The translations under genes and the position numbers were made by a program. Shown one piece after another: positions 35,052 through 43,390 of a stretch of DNA of 64,000 nt. The notes beneath the pieces were generated by a model. It searched no databases and was not told the origin of the DNA. It saw only the letters and a program-made list of their open reading frames with translations. Source of the stretch: Sphingomonadales bacterium (lineage in GTDB: Bacteria; Pseudomonadota; Alphaproteobacteria; Sphingomonadales; Sphingomonadaceae); the NCBI GenBank assembly GCA_028871475.1, contig JAGWMZ010000008.1, positions 108,610 to 172,609 of the forward strand, read 5' to 3'. Position 1 is the first letter of the stretch. Each line of letters opens with the position of its first letter.

Positions 35052-35947
35052 CGCGCCAGGTTCCTGTCGAAGCGGAAAGCAGCCACGTGCTTCCATGCAT
35101 CATAATACTCGGGTGGCAAAGCAAAGGGTGCGGCCAATTTCACCGCACGAATGGCATTTTCTGCGTGAATATGCGCCTGCGCGCGATTGCTGTCGGTGAT
35201 GCCGGACTGGGTGACCACCCTGATCGGCCCGGCCAGCGAACCATCGCGATTGAGATCGAAGGAGAGCACGGTCACCAGCTGATCGGTATCCACGCCTTGC
35301 GGCACGAACCAGTTGGGCTTGAGCGCCCGGGCGATGGCGCCGGCCAGCGAGGCCCGCACGGCGGGGCCTGCGACCTGCCCGGGCGGGGTCTGCGCCTTGC
35401 CTGCCCCCTGGGCGGACAGGCCCTTGAGAAAATCGGCGCCCAGACGGCTGCCACCGGCATGTTTGGTGGTCGGCTTGGCCTCTTTCACACCCTTGGTCGC
35501 AGCATGGCCTTCACGTGCGGCAATGGCGCGACCCACGGGATCATCCTTCGGGGCCTGCTTGCTCGGCTCGGGCTTGTGGACCGGCGGCTTGGGCTGCGGC
35601 TTGGGCTCGGGCCTGGCGACAGGCTGAGGCTTGACCGGCTCGGGACGCGGCTTCACCGGCTCGGGCCTGGGCTGGGGCACGGGGACGGGCCGCACCGGCT
35701 CAGGCCTGGGCGGGGCGGACTGCTCTTCGGGCTGGGCCTCGCCCAATTGCGGGGCCAGATCGGGCGCGGCTTGCTCCTTGCTGGGCGAGGTCGATTGCAG
35801 GCCGACATCATCCGAGAGCGTCACCGTCATGCGCGATGGCGGCACGGGCGGATGGGCATGCGCCATCGCCAGAACCCAGACAAGCGCGACATGACCCGCC
35901 AGCGCCACCGCCAGCCCCGCCATCTCGCTCTTGCGCAAAGTGCTCAT
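35048..35947 (-). CDS. tolA: TolA-like energy-transducing protein
   Basis: Spans the periplasm between the TolQR motor and TolB/Pal. 299 residues: one N-terminal membrane segment (MAGLAVALAGHVALVWVLAM), a long Pro/Glu/Lys-rich stretch (repeats of RPEPVKP) instead of the alanine-rich helix of enterobacterial TolA, and a C-terminal TonB/TolA-like domain (ALKPNWFVPQGVDTDQL, SFDLNRDGSLAGPIRV). Identified mainly by position between tolR (8-bp gap) and tolB. Confidence 0.88.
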   Translation of the reverse strand: MSTLRKSEMAGLAVALAGHVALVWVLAMAHAHPPVPPSRMTVTLSDDVGLQSTSPSKEQAAPDLAPQLGEAQPEEQSAPPRPEPVRPVPVPQPRPEPVKPRPEPVKPQPVARPEPKPQPKPPVHKPEPSKQAPKDDPVGRAIAAREGHAATKGVKEAKPTTKHAGGSRLGADFLKGLSAQGAGKAQTPPGQVAGPAVRASLAGAIARALKPNWFVPQGVDTDQLVTVLSFDLNRDGSLAGPIRVVTQSGITDSNRAQAHIHAENAIRAVKLAAPFALPPEYYDAWKHVAAFRFDRNLAR

Positions 35948-35955
35948 GGTCCGCC

Positions 35956-36432
35956 TCAGTTCCCGCTTTTGGCCGACGCCTGAACGGGATCGCCACCCGC
36001 CACCGTCACCAGCGAGATCGCCGTCACTCCGGCATGGTTGAGCTCGCCCATCACGCTGATCACCCGGCCATAATCCAGCGCCTTGTCCGCGCGCAGCACC
36101 ACCAGCGGCGCCTGCCCCTGATCGTCCTTGGGCAAAGCGGTGATGCGATCGGCCAGTTCACCCGGCGCGATCTGGTCGTCATCGAGATAGATCGTGCCTT
36201 CCTTGTCCATCGTCACCGTCACCTGATGCGGCGTGTGATCAAGCGGCTTGGCCCGGCTGTCAGGCAGTTGGATGGGAATGCCGGCCTTGAGCAAGGGCGC
36301 CGTCACCATGAAGATGATCAGCAACACCAGCATCACGTCCACCAGCGGCGTGACGTTGATCTCGGCCATCGGCGAACGGGCGCCGCGGCCACGGCGCCCC
36401 TTGCCGGAGAATTTATGGATGCCCATCGCCAT
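35956..36432 (-). CDS. tolR: Tol-Pal system protein TolR
   Basis: ExbD/TolR-family protein of 158 residues. MAEINVTPLVDVMLVLLIIF contains the single membrane helix with the conserved proton-path Asp, followed by a periplasmic domain (VTMDKEGTIYLDDDQI, LVVLRADKALDYGRVISVM). It normally follows tolQ closely, but here 241 bp containing a repeat element separate them. Confidence 0.95.
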   Translation of the reverse strand: MAMGIHKFSGKGRRGRGARSPMAEINVTPLVDVMLVLLIIFMVTAPLLKAGIPIQLPDSRAKPLDHTPHQVTVTMDKEGTIYLDDDQIAPGELADRITALPKDDQGQAPLVVLRADKALDYGRVISVMGELNHAGVTAISLVTVAGGDPVQASAKSGN

Positions 36433-36451
36433 TTTGGTCAGGCTCCCAAGC

Positions 36452-36672
36452 AGGAAGGGATGAAGCAGGGGGTCATCACCCCCTGCACCCCCATGACGTC
36501 TTCCGACGAAACGGGGTGCTGGGACCAGCGATGTGCTTTACCGCCCCGCAGAGAAGAATATCTGCCTCCGGCAGTGGGACGGTGGCGCAGGCTGTGGCCA
36601 AACGCGCCGTCTCGTCGGGAGACAAAATGGGAGTTTGAGGGCGTAACGCCCTCAAGGCCTTCTTTTCTTCCC
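36452..36672. repeat. Intergenic repeat family, copy A (between tolQ and tolR)
   Basis: Left hairpin GCAGGGGGT-CATC-ACCCCCTGC (36465-36486), then ATGACGTCTTCCGACGA (36493-36509), a middle with CCTCCGGCAGTGGGACGGTG, and right hairpin TTGAGGGCG-TAA-CGCCCTCAA (36635-36655) with outward tail GGCCTTCTTTTCTTCCC. It occupies nearly the whole gap between tolQ and tolR. Confidence 0.75.
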
Positions 36673-36673
36673 A

Positions 36674-37390
36674 TCACAACTGGTCCAGCTCACGGCTCAG
36701 CGTGCCATGAAAACGATCCGCAAAGCGCTGCAACCGCGCCTCGAACCCGTTCACGCGGTGCGAAAAGCGGTTGTAGGCGATGACTGCCGGAATAGCGGCG
36801 AACAGGCCGACCGCCGTGGCGAACAGCGCCTCGGAAATGCCCGGAGCCACCACGCCCAGCGAGGAGTTCTGCTGCTGGCCGATCTGGAAGAAGCTGTTCA
36901 TGATGCCCCACACCGTGCCGAACAGGCCGACGAAGGGCGCCACCGAACCGACGGTCGCCAGAAAGTTCAGCCGGTCAGCCAGGGCTTCGCTTTCAGCGGC
37001 CACCACGCTGTCCATCGCGCCGGCGATACGGGCGCGGGCCGCCTCGCGGTCCACCTTGCCGGTGACCGAGCGGCGCCATTCGCCAAGTGCCGCTGCCACC
37101 ACCTTGGCGGCGGGCAGATCGCTCTGCTGGCCCTTGGCGCTTTTCTGGAAGGCATCGAGATCGCGTGCGTTCCAGAACTCGCCCTCATAGGCGGTGGTCT
37201 TGCTCTTGAGCCCCATCATCCGCAACGAGAAGGTGATGATGATGGTCCACACCCAGACACTGGCGAGAACCAGCGCGCCCAGCACGCATTGCACCACGAT
37301 ATCGGCATCGAGAAACAGGCGCACCGGGTCCAGATGGGTCGGCGCTCCCTCGCCTGCGGCCCCAAGCGCGAGAAGCATCATCACCGTCAT
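36674..37390 (-). CDS. tolQ: Tol-Pal system protein TolQ
   Basis: ExbB/TolQ/MotA-family proton channel subunit of 238 residues, inner membrane. The first helix ([20 protein letters not shown]) is followed by a cytoplasmic loop and two more helices: [20 protein letters not shown] and [20 protein letters not shown], which carry the conserved Thr/Ser residues facing TolR. The C-terminal tail is cytoplasmic. It starts 3 bp after the ybgC stop. Confidence 0.95.
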   Translation of the reverse strand: MTVMMLLALGAAGEGAPTHLDPVRLFLDADIVVQCVLGALVLASVWVWTIIITFSLRMMGLKSKTTAYEGEFWNARDLDAFQKSAKGQQSDLPAAKVVAAALGEWRRSVTGKVDREAARARIAGAMDSVVAAESEALADRLNFLATVGSVAPFVGLFGTVWGIMNSFFQIGQQQNSSLGVVAPGISEALFATAVGLFAAIPAVIAYNRFSHRVNGFEARLQRFADRFHGTLSRELDQL

Positions 37391-37393
37391 TGC

Positions 37394-37915
37394 TCAAGCC
37401 TCACTGGTATCGGTCGTAGAGAGTGACGGGACTTTGCCCGTCAGGAAAGCGTCGAAGGCCGCGCGCCACGCCGCAGGCTGCCGCCGGGGACGACCCTGCG
37501 GGCTGACAAATCCGACACGCACCTTGGCTGAGGCCAGTAGGCGATCATTTCTGAACGCTTCCTGACACATTTGACAGGAAGCGGCCCCCATATCCTCAAC
37601 ACAGGTGCGGATGATCACATTGTCATCCAGACGGGCAGGCGAAAGATAGCGGATCGTCATGTCGGCCACGGCATAGGCCCCCTCACCCGCCTCCACCGCG
37701 CCGCGCTGGTCGATGCCGAGCAGGCGCAACAGATCGGAACGCGCGCGTTCGAACCACCGCAGGTAATTGGCGTGATAGACCACGCCGGAAAGGTCGGTAT
37801 CTTCGTAAAACACGCGCAGCGCATAATAATGCGCGCCCTCCAGCACACGGCCTGCTTCGGCATGGGGCAGGCCCGAGGGCCAGCCATGGGAGGGAGCGTT
37901 AACGATCATTGCCAC
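37394..37915 (-). CDS. ybgC: Tol-Pal-associated acyl-CoA thioesterase YbgC
   Basis: Hotdog-fold thioesterase of 173 residues, usually encoded first in the tol-pal operon. FYEDTDLSGVVYHANYLRWFERARSDLL contains the catalytic Asp and the Tyr-His of the YbgC group. The C terminus is Pro/Arg-rich. It probably marks the 5' end of the tol operon; 90 bp separate it from the HIT gene on the same strand's downstream block. The role in the Tol system is still unclear in the literature. Confidence 0.92.
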   Translation of the reverse strand: MAMIVNAPSHGWPSGLPHAEAGRVLEGAHYYALRVFYEDTDLSGVVYHANYLRWFERARSDLLRLLGIDQRGAVEAGEGAYAVADMTIRYLSPARLDDNVIIRTCVEDMGAASCQMCQEAFRNDRLLASAKVRVGFVSPQGRPRRQPAAWRAAFDAFLTGKVPSLSTTDTSEA

Positions 37916-38005
37916 CGCTCTAGACCGGGGCGGGCGGCAAGGGCAAGGCTTGGCAAGCGCAAGTTTAGGCCAATTCTATGCCCGATCCGCCATTTGCCCC
38001 ATGGC

Positions 38006-38383
38006 TCAGCGTGCCAGCATGGGCCCCAGCGGCCTGCCACCAAAGAGATGGACGTGGAAATGCGGCACTTCCTGCCCGCCGTCCTGCCCCATATTGGCCA
38101 GCAGGCGATACCCCGGAACGTCCAGCCCCTGATCGCGCGCCACATGACCCACGGCGCGGACAAAACCGGCGATCAGAGCATCGGGCGCCTGGGCGGAAAA
38201 ATCATCCCAGCTGACATAGGGCCCCTTGGGGATAACCAGAACATGGGTCGGCGCCTGGGGGGCAATATCATGAAAAGCCAGGGCAAAGTCGTCTTCATAG
38301 ACCTTCTTGCAGGGGATCTCGCCGCGCAGGATCCTGGCGAAGATGTTGCCCTCATCATAGGGCAGCTTGGCGTCGATGGGCAT
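38006..38383 (-). CDS. HIT-family (HINT-like) nucleotide hydrolase
   Basis: A 125-residue histidine-triad protein. VPHFHVHLFGGRPLG holds the HxHxH triad near residues 112-116; NIFARILRGEIPCKKVYED at the N terminus is typical of the HINT branch, which cleaves purine nucleoside phosphoramidates. It follows hisE with an 11-bp gap, so it is part of the his transcript. The link between HIT and hisE is often seen in alphaproteobacteria. Confidence 0.93.
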   Translation of the reverse strand: MPIDAKLPYDEGNIFARILRGEIPCKKVYEDDFALAFHDIAPQAPTHVLVIPKGPYVSWDDFSAQAPDALIAGFVRAVGHVARDQGLDVPGYRLLANMGQDGGQEVPHFHVHLFGGRPLGPMLAR

Positions 38384-38394
38384 GGGCAGGCTCC

Positions 38395-38745
38395 TTATGT
38401 GCGCGCGGCCTTTTCGGCCAGACCGCCGATCCCTTCACGCTGGTCCAGCACGGCGCAGACATCGGCCAGCGACAGACCGCGCGCCTGAAGCAGCACGATG
38501 AGGTGAAAAATGAGATCGGCCGCCTCACCCGTCAACGCGGCATCATCCTCGGCCAGAGCCGCAATGACGGTTTCCACGCCTTCCTCGCCCAGCTTCTGCG
38601 CGATCTTCTTCACCCCCTTGGCATTGAGCCGCGCAACATAGCTGGTTTCGGGGTCCGCGCTCATACGCCGGGCGATGGTCGCCTCCAGCCGTTCAAGCGT
38701 GGCGCCAATCGACGGGCTGGGCGAAACTTCAGGGGTCTGATCCAT
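38395..38745 (-). CDS. hisE: Phosphoribosyl-ATP pyrophosphatase
   Basis: Hydrolyses phosphoribosyl-ATP to phosphoribosyl-AMP, step 2 of histidine synthesis. 116 residues from ATG 38745: TLERLEATIARRMSADPETS, KGVKKIAQKLGEEGVETVIAAL with the metal-binding Glu residues (EExxE), and EAADLIFHLIVLLQARG. A TTG start at 38766 would add seven residues. It ends the his gene run. Confidence 0.94.
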   Translation of the reverse strand: MDQTPEVSPSPSIGATLERLEATIARRMSADPETSYVARLNAKGVKKIAQKLGEEGVETVIAALAEDDAALTGEAADLIFHLIVLLQARGLSLADVCAVLDQREGIGGLAEKAART

Positions 38746-38777
38746 GGGACTGGGATGCTTTCGCAAGAGATGTCAGG

Positions 38778-39539
38778 TCAAGCCCGCGCGGGCAGGCCGG
38801 CGGCGCGAAGGGCCGCATGAGCCTGCGCCACCGTATGCTTGCCGAAGTGAAAGATGCTGGCCGCCAGAACGGCGCTGGCATGGCCCTGAGTCACCCCCGC
38901 CACCAGATGGTCGAGCGTGCCCACGCCCCCGCTGGCAATGACAGGGACGCTGACCGCATCGGCAATCGTGCGGGTCAGTTCAAGGTCATAGCCGTTCTGC
39001 GTGCCATCGCCATCCATGCTGGTCACCAGCAATTCGCCAGCACCCAGATTGGCCAGCTTGATGGCGTGTTCCAGCGCATCGATACCGGTGGCCTTGCGCC
39101 CGCCGTGAGTGAAGATCTCCCAGCGGCCCGGCGTAACCTGGCGCGCATCCACGCTGGCCACGATGCACTGGCTGCCGAACTTTTCCGCAATATCGCTCAC
39201 CACCTCGGGGCGGGACACGGCGGCGCTGTTCACGGCCACCTTGTCCGCCCCGGCCAGCAGCAGCGCGCGGGCATCCTCGGCTGATCGCACCCCGCCGCCC
39301 ACGGTCAGCGGCATGAAACAGACCTCGGCCGTGCGGCGCACCACGTCGAGCAGCGTCCCGCGCCCCTCATGGCTGGCGCTGATGTCGAGGAAGCACAATT
39401 CGTCCGCGCCCGCCGCGTCATAGGCGCGGGCCTGCTCCACCGGATCGCCCGCATCGCGCAGGTCGACAAAGTTCACGCCCTTCACCACGCGGCCATCGCG
39501 GACGTCGAGGCAGGGGATTACGCGGACACGAACGGTCAT
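38778..39539 (-). CDS. hisF: Imidazole glycerol phosphate synthase cyclase subunit
   Basis: Uses ammonia from HisH to make imidazole glycerol phosphate and AICAR. A 253-residue (beta/alpha)8 barrel: catalytic Asp12 in [16 protein letters not shown] and a second Asp in IVASVDARQ; phosphate-binding loops TVGGGVRS and [10 protein letters not shown]. The ribosome-binding site GGAAAG lies just before ATG 39539, immediately downstream of repeat copy B. Confidence 0.96.
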   Translation of the reverse strand: MTVRVRVIPCLDVRDGRVVKGVNFVDLRDAGDPVEQARAYDAAGADELCFLDISASHEGRGTLLDVVRRTAEVCFMPLTVGGGVRSAEDARALLLAGADKVAVNSAAVSRPEVVSDIAEKFGSQCIVASVDARQVTPGRWEIFTHGGRKATGIDALEHAIKLANLGAGELLVTSMDGDGTQNGYDLELTRTIADAVSVPVIASGGVGTLDHLVAGVTQGHASAVLAASIFHFGKHTVAQAHAALRAAGLPARA

Positions 39540-39554
39540 AGGCTTTCCAAGTCC

Positions 39555-39765
39555 AAAAAAGGGAAGGCTGGGGGTGTTACACCCCCAGGCCCCCGGAACG
39601 TCTTCCGACGCAAAGATGGTTTAGCCACACCCTCGCGTATAAACTCCCCGCCGCACAGCGGCCCTAAAGCCTGCGGCGCTTTGGCGCTATGGCCGAACTC
39701 TTGGCGCCAACACAAACAAGAATGGGGGTCCGGGGGCGCTCACACCCCCGGCCTTCCCCTTTTTT
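39555..39765. repeat. Intergenic repeat family, copy B (between hisA and hisF)
   Basis: Left tail AAAAAAGGGAAGG and hairpin CTGGGGGTG-TTA-CACCCCCAG (39568-39588), box CGTCTTCCGACG (39599-39610), core with CTCGCGTATAAACTCCCC and AAGCCTGCGGCGC, right hairpin CCGGGGG/CCCCCGG (39730-39751) and tail CCTTCCCCTTTTTT. The last T is also the first base of the hisA stop codon on the plus-strand numbering, so the element abuts hisA. Confidence 0.8.
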
Positions 39766-40496
39766 CACCCTTCCTTCGCCGCCATGGCGATGGCCGCTGC
39801 CAGATCCAGCTTGCCCTCGAACAACGCGCGGCCGGTGATCACGCCCTCGATCCCTTCATGCGCGTGGAGCGAGAGCAGGCGGATATCGTCCAGCCCCTTC
39901 ACCCCGCCACTGGCGATCACGGGAATGTCCACACGCCGCGCCAGATCGACCGTCGCATCAATGTTCGCGCCCTTCAGCAAGCCATCGCGGCCAATGTCGG
40001 TGAACAGCAGGCTGGCGACACCAGCGTCCTCAAAGCGGCGGGCAAGGTCCACCACCCCAACATCGGACACTTCTGCCCAGCCCTCGGTCGCCACAAAGCC
40101 ATTGCGCGCGTCCACCGCCACCACGATGCCGCCAGGAAACTCCTTGGCCATATCCTTGACGAACTGCGGGTCTTTCAGCGCTGCCGTACCCATCACCACG
40201 CGCGACACGCCCAGATCGAACCAGCCAGCCACCGCCTCACGCGTGCGGATGCCGCCGCCAAGCTGCACATGGCCGGTGAACGTCTTGAGAATGCCTTCGA
40301 CCGCCTCGCGGTTTTCCGCACGGCCGGCAAACGACCCGTCAAGGTCCACCACATGCAGGAACTGGCTACCCGCATTGGCAAAGATCTGCGCCTGAGCAGC
40401 CGGATTGTCGCCATAGACGGTGGCGCGGCCCATATCGCCCTCGGCCAGACGGACGACCTGACCTCCCTTGAGGTCGATGGCGGGGAAGATGATCAT
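39765..40496 (-). CDS. hisA: Phosphoribosylformimino-5-aminoimidazole carboxamide ribotide isomerase
   Basis: Amadori rearrangement of ProFAR to PRFAR in histidine synthesis. A 243-residue barrel related to HisF: catalytic Asp8 in IIFPAIDLKGGQVVRL, QLGGGIRTREAV, a second Asp in IVVAVDARNG, and IASGGVKGLDDI. Its stop touches repeat copy B and its start is followed upstream by copy C, so it is isolated from both hisF and hisH by about 225 bp on each side. Confidence 0.96.
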   Translation of the reverse strand: MIIFPAIDLKGGQVVRLAEGDMGRATVYGDNPAAQAQIFANAGSQFLHVVDLDGSFAGRAENREAVEGILKTFTGHVQLGGGIRTREAVAGWFDLGVSRVVMGTAALKDPQFVKDMAKEFPGGIVVAVDARNGFVATEGWAEVSDVGVVDLARRFEDAGVASLLFTDIGRDGLLKGANIDATVDLARRVDIPVIASGGVKGLDDIRLLSLHAHEGIEGVITGRALFEGKLDLAAAIAMAAKEG

Positions 40497-40512
40497 TGTA
40501 TCAAGCCCTATT

Positions 40513-40722
40513 AGAAGAGGAAGAGCAGGGGCAATCGCCCCTGCACCCCGTTACGCCTCCCGACGCAAGGGTAGTGCGGGCACCACCCTTGCGTATAAAT
40601 TCCCCACCGCGCAGCGGCCTTCATGCCTGCGGCGCCGCGCCCTTAGCCCATGGCCGAACCCGATGCGTCCACGCAGACATGCCCGGGGGGCCGGGGGCGC
40701 CCACACCCCCGGCCTTGCCCCT
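40513..40722. repeat. Intergenic repeat family, copy C (between hisH and hisA)
   Basis: Left hairpin GCAGGGGC-AATC-GCCCCTGC (40525-40544), a diverged box TACGCCTCCCGACGCAA (40552-40568), core CTTGCGTATAAATTCCCC and TGCCTGCGGCGCCGCGCCC, ATGGCCGAACCCGATGC, and right hairpin GGCCGGGGG/CCCCCGGCC (40689-40714) with tail TTGCCCCTTT. It aligns with copy B along its whole length, in the same orientation. Confidence 0.8.
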
Positions 40723-41331
40723 TTACCAGACCAGAAACCGCGCCAGTAAATCCAGCCCGAACTTCTGGCTCTTTTCCGGGTGGAACTGCGCGCCCACGAT
40801 GTTGTCGCGCCCCACAACAGCCACCACCGGTACGCCATGAACGGTGCGCGCCAGCACATGCGCCTCATCCTCGGGCACGAAATGATAGGAGTGGAGGAAA
40901 TAGCCCTCACCACCGACCACCAGCGGCGCACCCGGCTCCACGATCACATCGTTCCAGCCCATATGCGGGATCTTGATCGAGGGATCCGCCGGCTCCAGCA
41001 GGCGAACTTCGCCGGGAATCCAGCCCAGACCCTGCGTGATGCCATGTTCCACCCCGCGCGTGGCAAGCAGTTGCATCCCCACACAAATGCCCAGAAACGG
41101 CACTTTATCGGTCAACACACGCGCCTCGATCGCCTCCACCAGACCATCAATGCCACGCAGCCCCTCGGCACAAGCCTTGAACGAGCCCACGCCGGGCAGC
41201 ACCACGCGGTCGGCCTTGGCCACCACATCCGGGTCGGCCGTAATGGCAACATCGCTTGCGCCCGCCGCCTTCAGGGCATTGGCCACCGAATGCAGGTTGC
41301 CGGCACCATAGTCGATCAGCGCCAGTGTCAT
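40723..41331 (-). CDS. hisH: Imidazole glycerol phosphate synthase glutaminase subunit
   Basis: Class I glutamine amidotransferase that feeds ammonia to HisF. 202 residues: [28 protein letters not shown], nucleophile Cys83 in [12 protein letters not shown], then YFLHSYHF and a His/Glu pair near the end ([10 protein letters not shown]). The ATG overlaps the yciI-like stop by 4 bp. Confidence 0.96.
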   Translation of the reverse strand: MTLALIDYGAGNLHSVANALKAAGASDVAITADPDVVAKADRVVLPGVGSFKACAEGLRGIDGLVEAIEARVLTDKVPFLGICVGMQLLATRGVEHGITQGLGWIPGEVRLLEPADPSIKIPHMGWNDVIVEPGAPLVVGGEGYFLHSYHFVPEDEAHVLARTVHGVPVVAVVGRDNIVGAQFHPEKSQKFGLDLLARFLVW

Positions 41332-41618
41332 GTGGTGACGTCAGCCACGAAATCGGGCGAGAGGAAGGCAACATTCATCTCGATCACCTCAACACTCGCC
41401 ACGCCGCCGGTGAGATAGGGATCGCCCGCTTCCACCGCCTCGACCACCGCACGATCCGTGCCCTTGGCGAAGATCACCCCGCCCTGACCCGATGCCTGCC
41501 GCCCCCAGCCGATGAAGTGACCGGCCGCATGCTGCTCTTTCAGGAATGCGAGATGAGCGGGACGCAGCGCGGCCACATCCTCAGCCGGCGCGGTATAGGT
41601 CAGAACGCAGATGAACAT
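41328..41618 (-). CDS. YciI-family protein
   Basis: A 96-residue single-domain protein with the dimeric ferredoxin-like fold: [64 protein letters not shown]. The conserved His and Asp ([14 protein letters not shown]) of the family are present. Family members have no settled function; one was reported as a muconolactone-isomerase-like or dehalogenase-like enzyme. It sits between hisB (1-bp gap) and hisH (4-bp overlap), so it is tightly embedded in the his operon. Confidence 0.88.
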   Translation of the reverse strand: MFICVLTYTAPAEDVAALRPAHLAFLKEQHAAGHFIGWGRQASGQGGVIFAKGTDRAVVEAVEAGDPYLTGGVASVEVIEMNVAFLSPDFVADVTT

Positions 41619-41619
41619 G

Positions 41620-42228
41620 TTACGCCTCCAACGATCCATCGCCCAGCAACCCCTTGGTGCTGGGAACAGCGGTGCCTTTGCGCGGGTCAAGCTCGACCGC
41701 CATACGCAAGGCGCGCGCAAGCCCCTTGAACAAACCCTCGATGATGTGATGGTTGTTCTGCCCATAGAGCAGTTCGCAATGCAGCGTGATGCCCGCCGCC
41801 TGCGCAAAGGAATGGAACCAGTGCTCGAACAGCTCGGTGTCCATCTCGCCAAGGCGCGTCTGCGTGAAGGCGGCCTTCCACACCAGCCAGGGGCGGCCGG
41901 AAATATCCAGCGCCACGCGGGCCAGCGCCTCGTCCATCGGTGAGTACACCGCGCCGTAGCGGCTGATCCCCGCCTTGTCGCCCAGCGCCTTCGTCACAGC
42001 CTGACCGATGGCGATGGCGCAATCCTCGGTGGTGTGGTGCTGATCGACATGCAGGTCGCCCTTGATCTTCACCACCATGTCGATCAGCGAATGGCGCGAA
42101 AGCTGCTCGACCATATGGTCAAGAAAGCCGATGCCGGTCGAGACATCAAACTGTCCCGTGCCGTCGAGGTTGAGCTCCACGAAAATGTCGGTCTCATGGG
42201 TCTTGCGGGCGATGGTGGCGGTGCGCAT
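41620..42228 (-). CDS. hisB: Imidazoleglycerol-phosphate dehydratase
   Basis: Manganese-dependent dehydration of imidazole glycerol phosphate, step 6 of histidine synthesis. 202 residues with the metal motifs [26 protein letters not shown] and the second-repeat AALRCE-like region [21 protein letters not shown]. Monofunctional: no histidinol phosphatase domain. It is the first gene of this his run; a GGGAG ribosome-binding region precedes ATG 42228. I saw no histidine leader peptide. Confidence 0.96.
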   Translation of the reverse strand: MRTATIARKTHETDIFVELNLDGTGQFDVSTGIGFLDHMVEQLSRHSLIDMVVKIKGDLHVDQHHTTEDCAIAIGQAVTKALGDKAGISRYGAVYSPMDEALARVALDISGRPWLVWKAAFTQTRLGEMDTELFEHWFHSFAQAAGITLHCELLYGQNNHHIIEGLFKGLARALRMAVELDPRKGTAVPSTKGLLGDGSLEA

Positions 42229-42341
42229 GGCCGCTCCCTATACGCGCGGGGGCTGCAAAGTCCAGACGGGCGGGGCGCGAAGGGCAACTATGGCTTTTCC
42301 ATTTGCCGCATGGTGCCAAGAGGCGTAACCTGAACGGCCCT

Positions 42342-42362
42342 TGTCACAGGAATGTCACAGGA
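42342..42362. repeat. Direct repeat TGTCACAGGA x2
   Basis: TGTCACAGGA occurs at 42342-42351 and 42353-42362, an 11-bp period, one helical turn, between divergent hisB and sspB. The spacing suits a protein-binding site on one face of the DNA. Confidence 0.4.
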
Positions 42363-42415
42363 GTGCAAAACCCATGACAGAACCGTTGCCAAAGCGGACC
42401 GCGCGCCTTTGCTGG

Positions 42416-42434
42416 GGAAAGGCATTGCCTTTCC
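42416..42434. promoter_or_regulatory. Perfect 9-bp palindrome upstream of sspB
   Basis: GGAAAGGCA-T-TGCCTTTCC at 42416-42434, about 48 bp before the sspB start. The one-base centre makes an RNA hairpin unlikely and favours a DNA operator. Regulator unknown. The rest of the 254-bp hisB-sspB gap shows nothing else. Confidence 0.4.
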
Positions 42435-42482
42435 ATCACAACGCCCCTTGACCACGCCGTCACCACAGGCCAACGAAGCGCC

Positions 42483-42974
42483 ATGACTGATCAGACCCCA
42501 GACAGCCTCATCCCCTATGACGAAATCGTGCAGGAAGCATTGCGCGCCGTTGTAGGCCGTGTTCTGGGCCAGGTGGCCGACACTGGCGGCAACCTGCCCG
42601 GCAGCCATCATTTCTACATCACCTTCAAGACAGCAGCGCCCGGCGTGGACATTCCACAGCACCTGCATGCGCGCTTTCCTGACGAGATGACCATCGTGCT
42701 CCAGAACAAGTTCTGGGATCTGACGGTGGGTCATGACAGCTTTTCGGTGGGCCTCAGTTTCAACCAGATGCCTGCCAAGCTGACCATCCCCTTTTCGGCG
42801 ATCACCGCCTTCGTCGACCCGGCGGTGGATTTTGGCCTGCAGTTCCAGGCCAACACGCCCGATCTGGACCCCGAGCCGCATGAGGATGCGGAAAATGATT
42901 CCCCCGCCGACGCGCCTGTCGTCAGCGAGGATGGATCCAATGTCGTCACCGTGGATTTCGGTCGCAAGAAGTAA
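42483..42974 (+). CDS. sspB: SspB-family ClpXP protease adaptor
   Basis: A 163-residue alphaproteobacterial SspB-alpha: LIPYDEIVQEALRAVVGRVL, HFYITFKTAAPGVDIPQHLH, FPDEMTIVLQNKFWDLTV and LTIPFSAITAFVDPAVDFGL are the substrate-tag-binding domain that recognises ssrA-tagged proteins. An acidic flexible linker (about 120-150) leads to a short C-terminal tail (NVVTVDFGRKK) expected to dock on ClpX. ATG 42483. Confidence 0.94.
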   Translation: MTDQTPDSLIPYDEIVQEALRAVVGRVLGQVADTGGNLPGSHHFYITFKTAAPGVDIPQHLHARFPDEMTIVLQNKFWDLTVGHDSFSVGLSFNQMPAKLTIPFSAITAFVDPAVDFGLQFQANTPDLDPEPHEDAENDSPADAPVVSEDGSNVVTVDFGRKK

Positions 42975-43002
42975 TTTCTGGCGCAGCCTTCAGGAGGCCT
43001 AG

Positions 43003-43347
43003 GTGAGCAAACTGCCCTCCCTTTCCGCGATTGGTGCCAATCCGCTGGCGCAGCGTGCGGCAGGCAAGCTGCGTGAAGGGCACAAGGCGGTCACCAGTCG
43101 CGCGATCGAAGCCGCCCTGAAGGGTAGCAGGCAGGGCCGCCTATCGCTGCCGCGCAAGCTGGCCAGCCTCGTGCTGATGCGGGTGGCGACGCGCTCTGTG
43201 CCGGGTGCCATCGTGGTGGGCGGGGCACTGCTGGCCAAACATCTGCACGACAAGAAAAAGGCGCATGACGCCGCCAAGCGTGACAGCACCGCCGAATCGC
43301 GCCTGCTGACGCCTGAACCCGCCGATAAAAAGCCCGCCAAGGCCTAA
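43003..43347 (+). CDS. Hypothetical protein with central hydrophobic segment
   Basis: A 114-residue basic protein with GTG start 43003 preceded by an ideal AGGAGG (42992-42997). Sequence: basic N-terminal half (LAQRAAGKLREGHKAVTSRA), a hydrophobic region (ASLVLMRVATRSVPGAIVVG) and a Lys-rich tail ending DKKPAKA. It may associate with the membrane. Located between sspB and gmk; family not recognised. Confidence 0.72.
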   Translation: MSKLPSLSAIGANPLAQRAAGKLREGHKAVTSRAIEAALKGSRQGRLSLPRKLASLVLMRVATRSVPGAIVVGGALLAKHLHDKKKAHDAAKRDSTAESRLLTPEPADKKPAKA

Positions 43348-43390
43348 GCTGCCCCCTTGATCCGGGCGAGCTGGTTTGCCATCAGCACCC

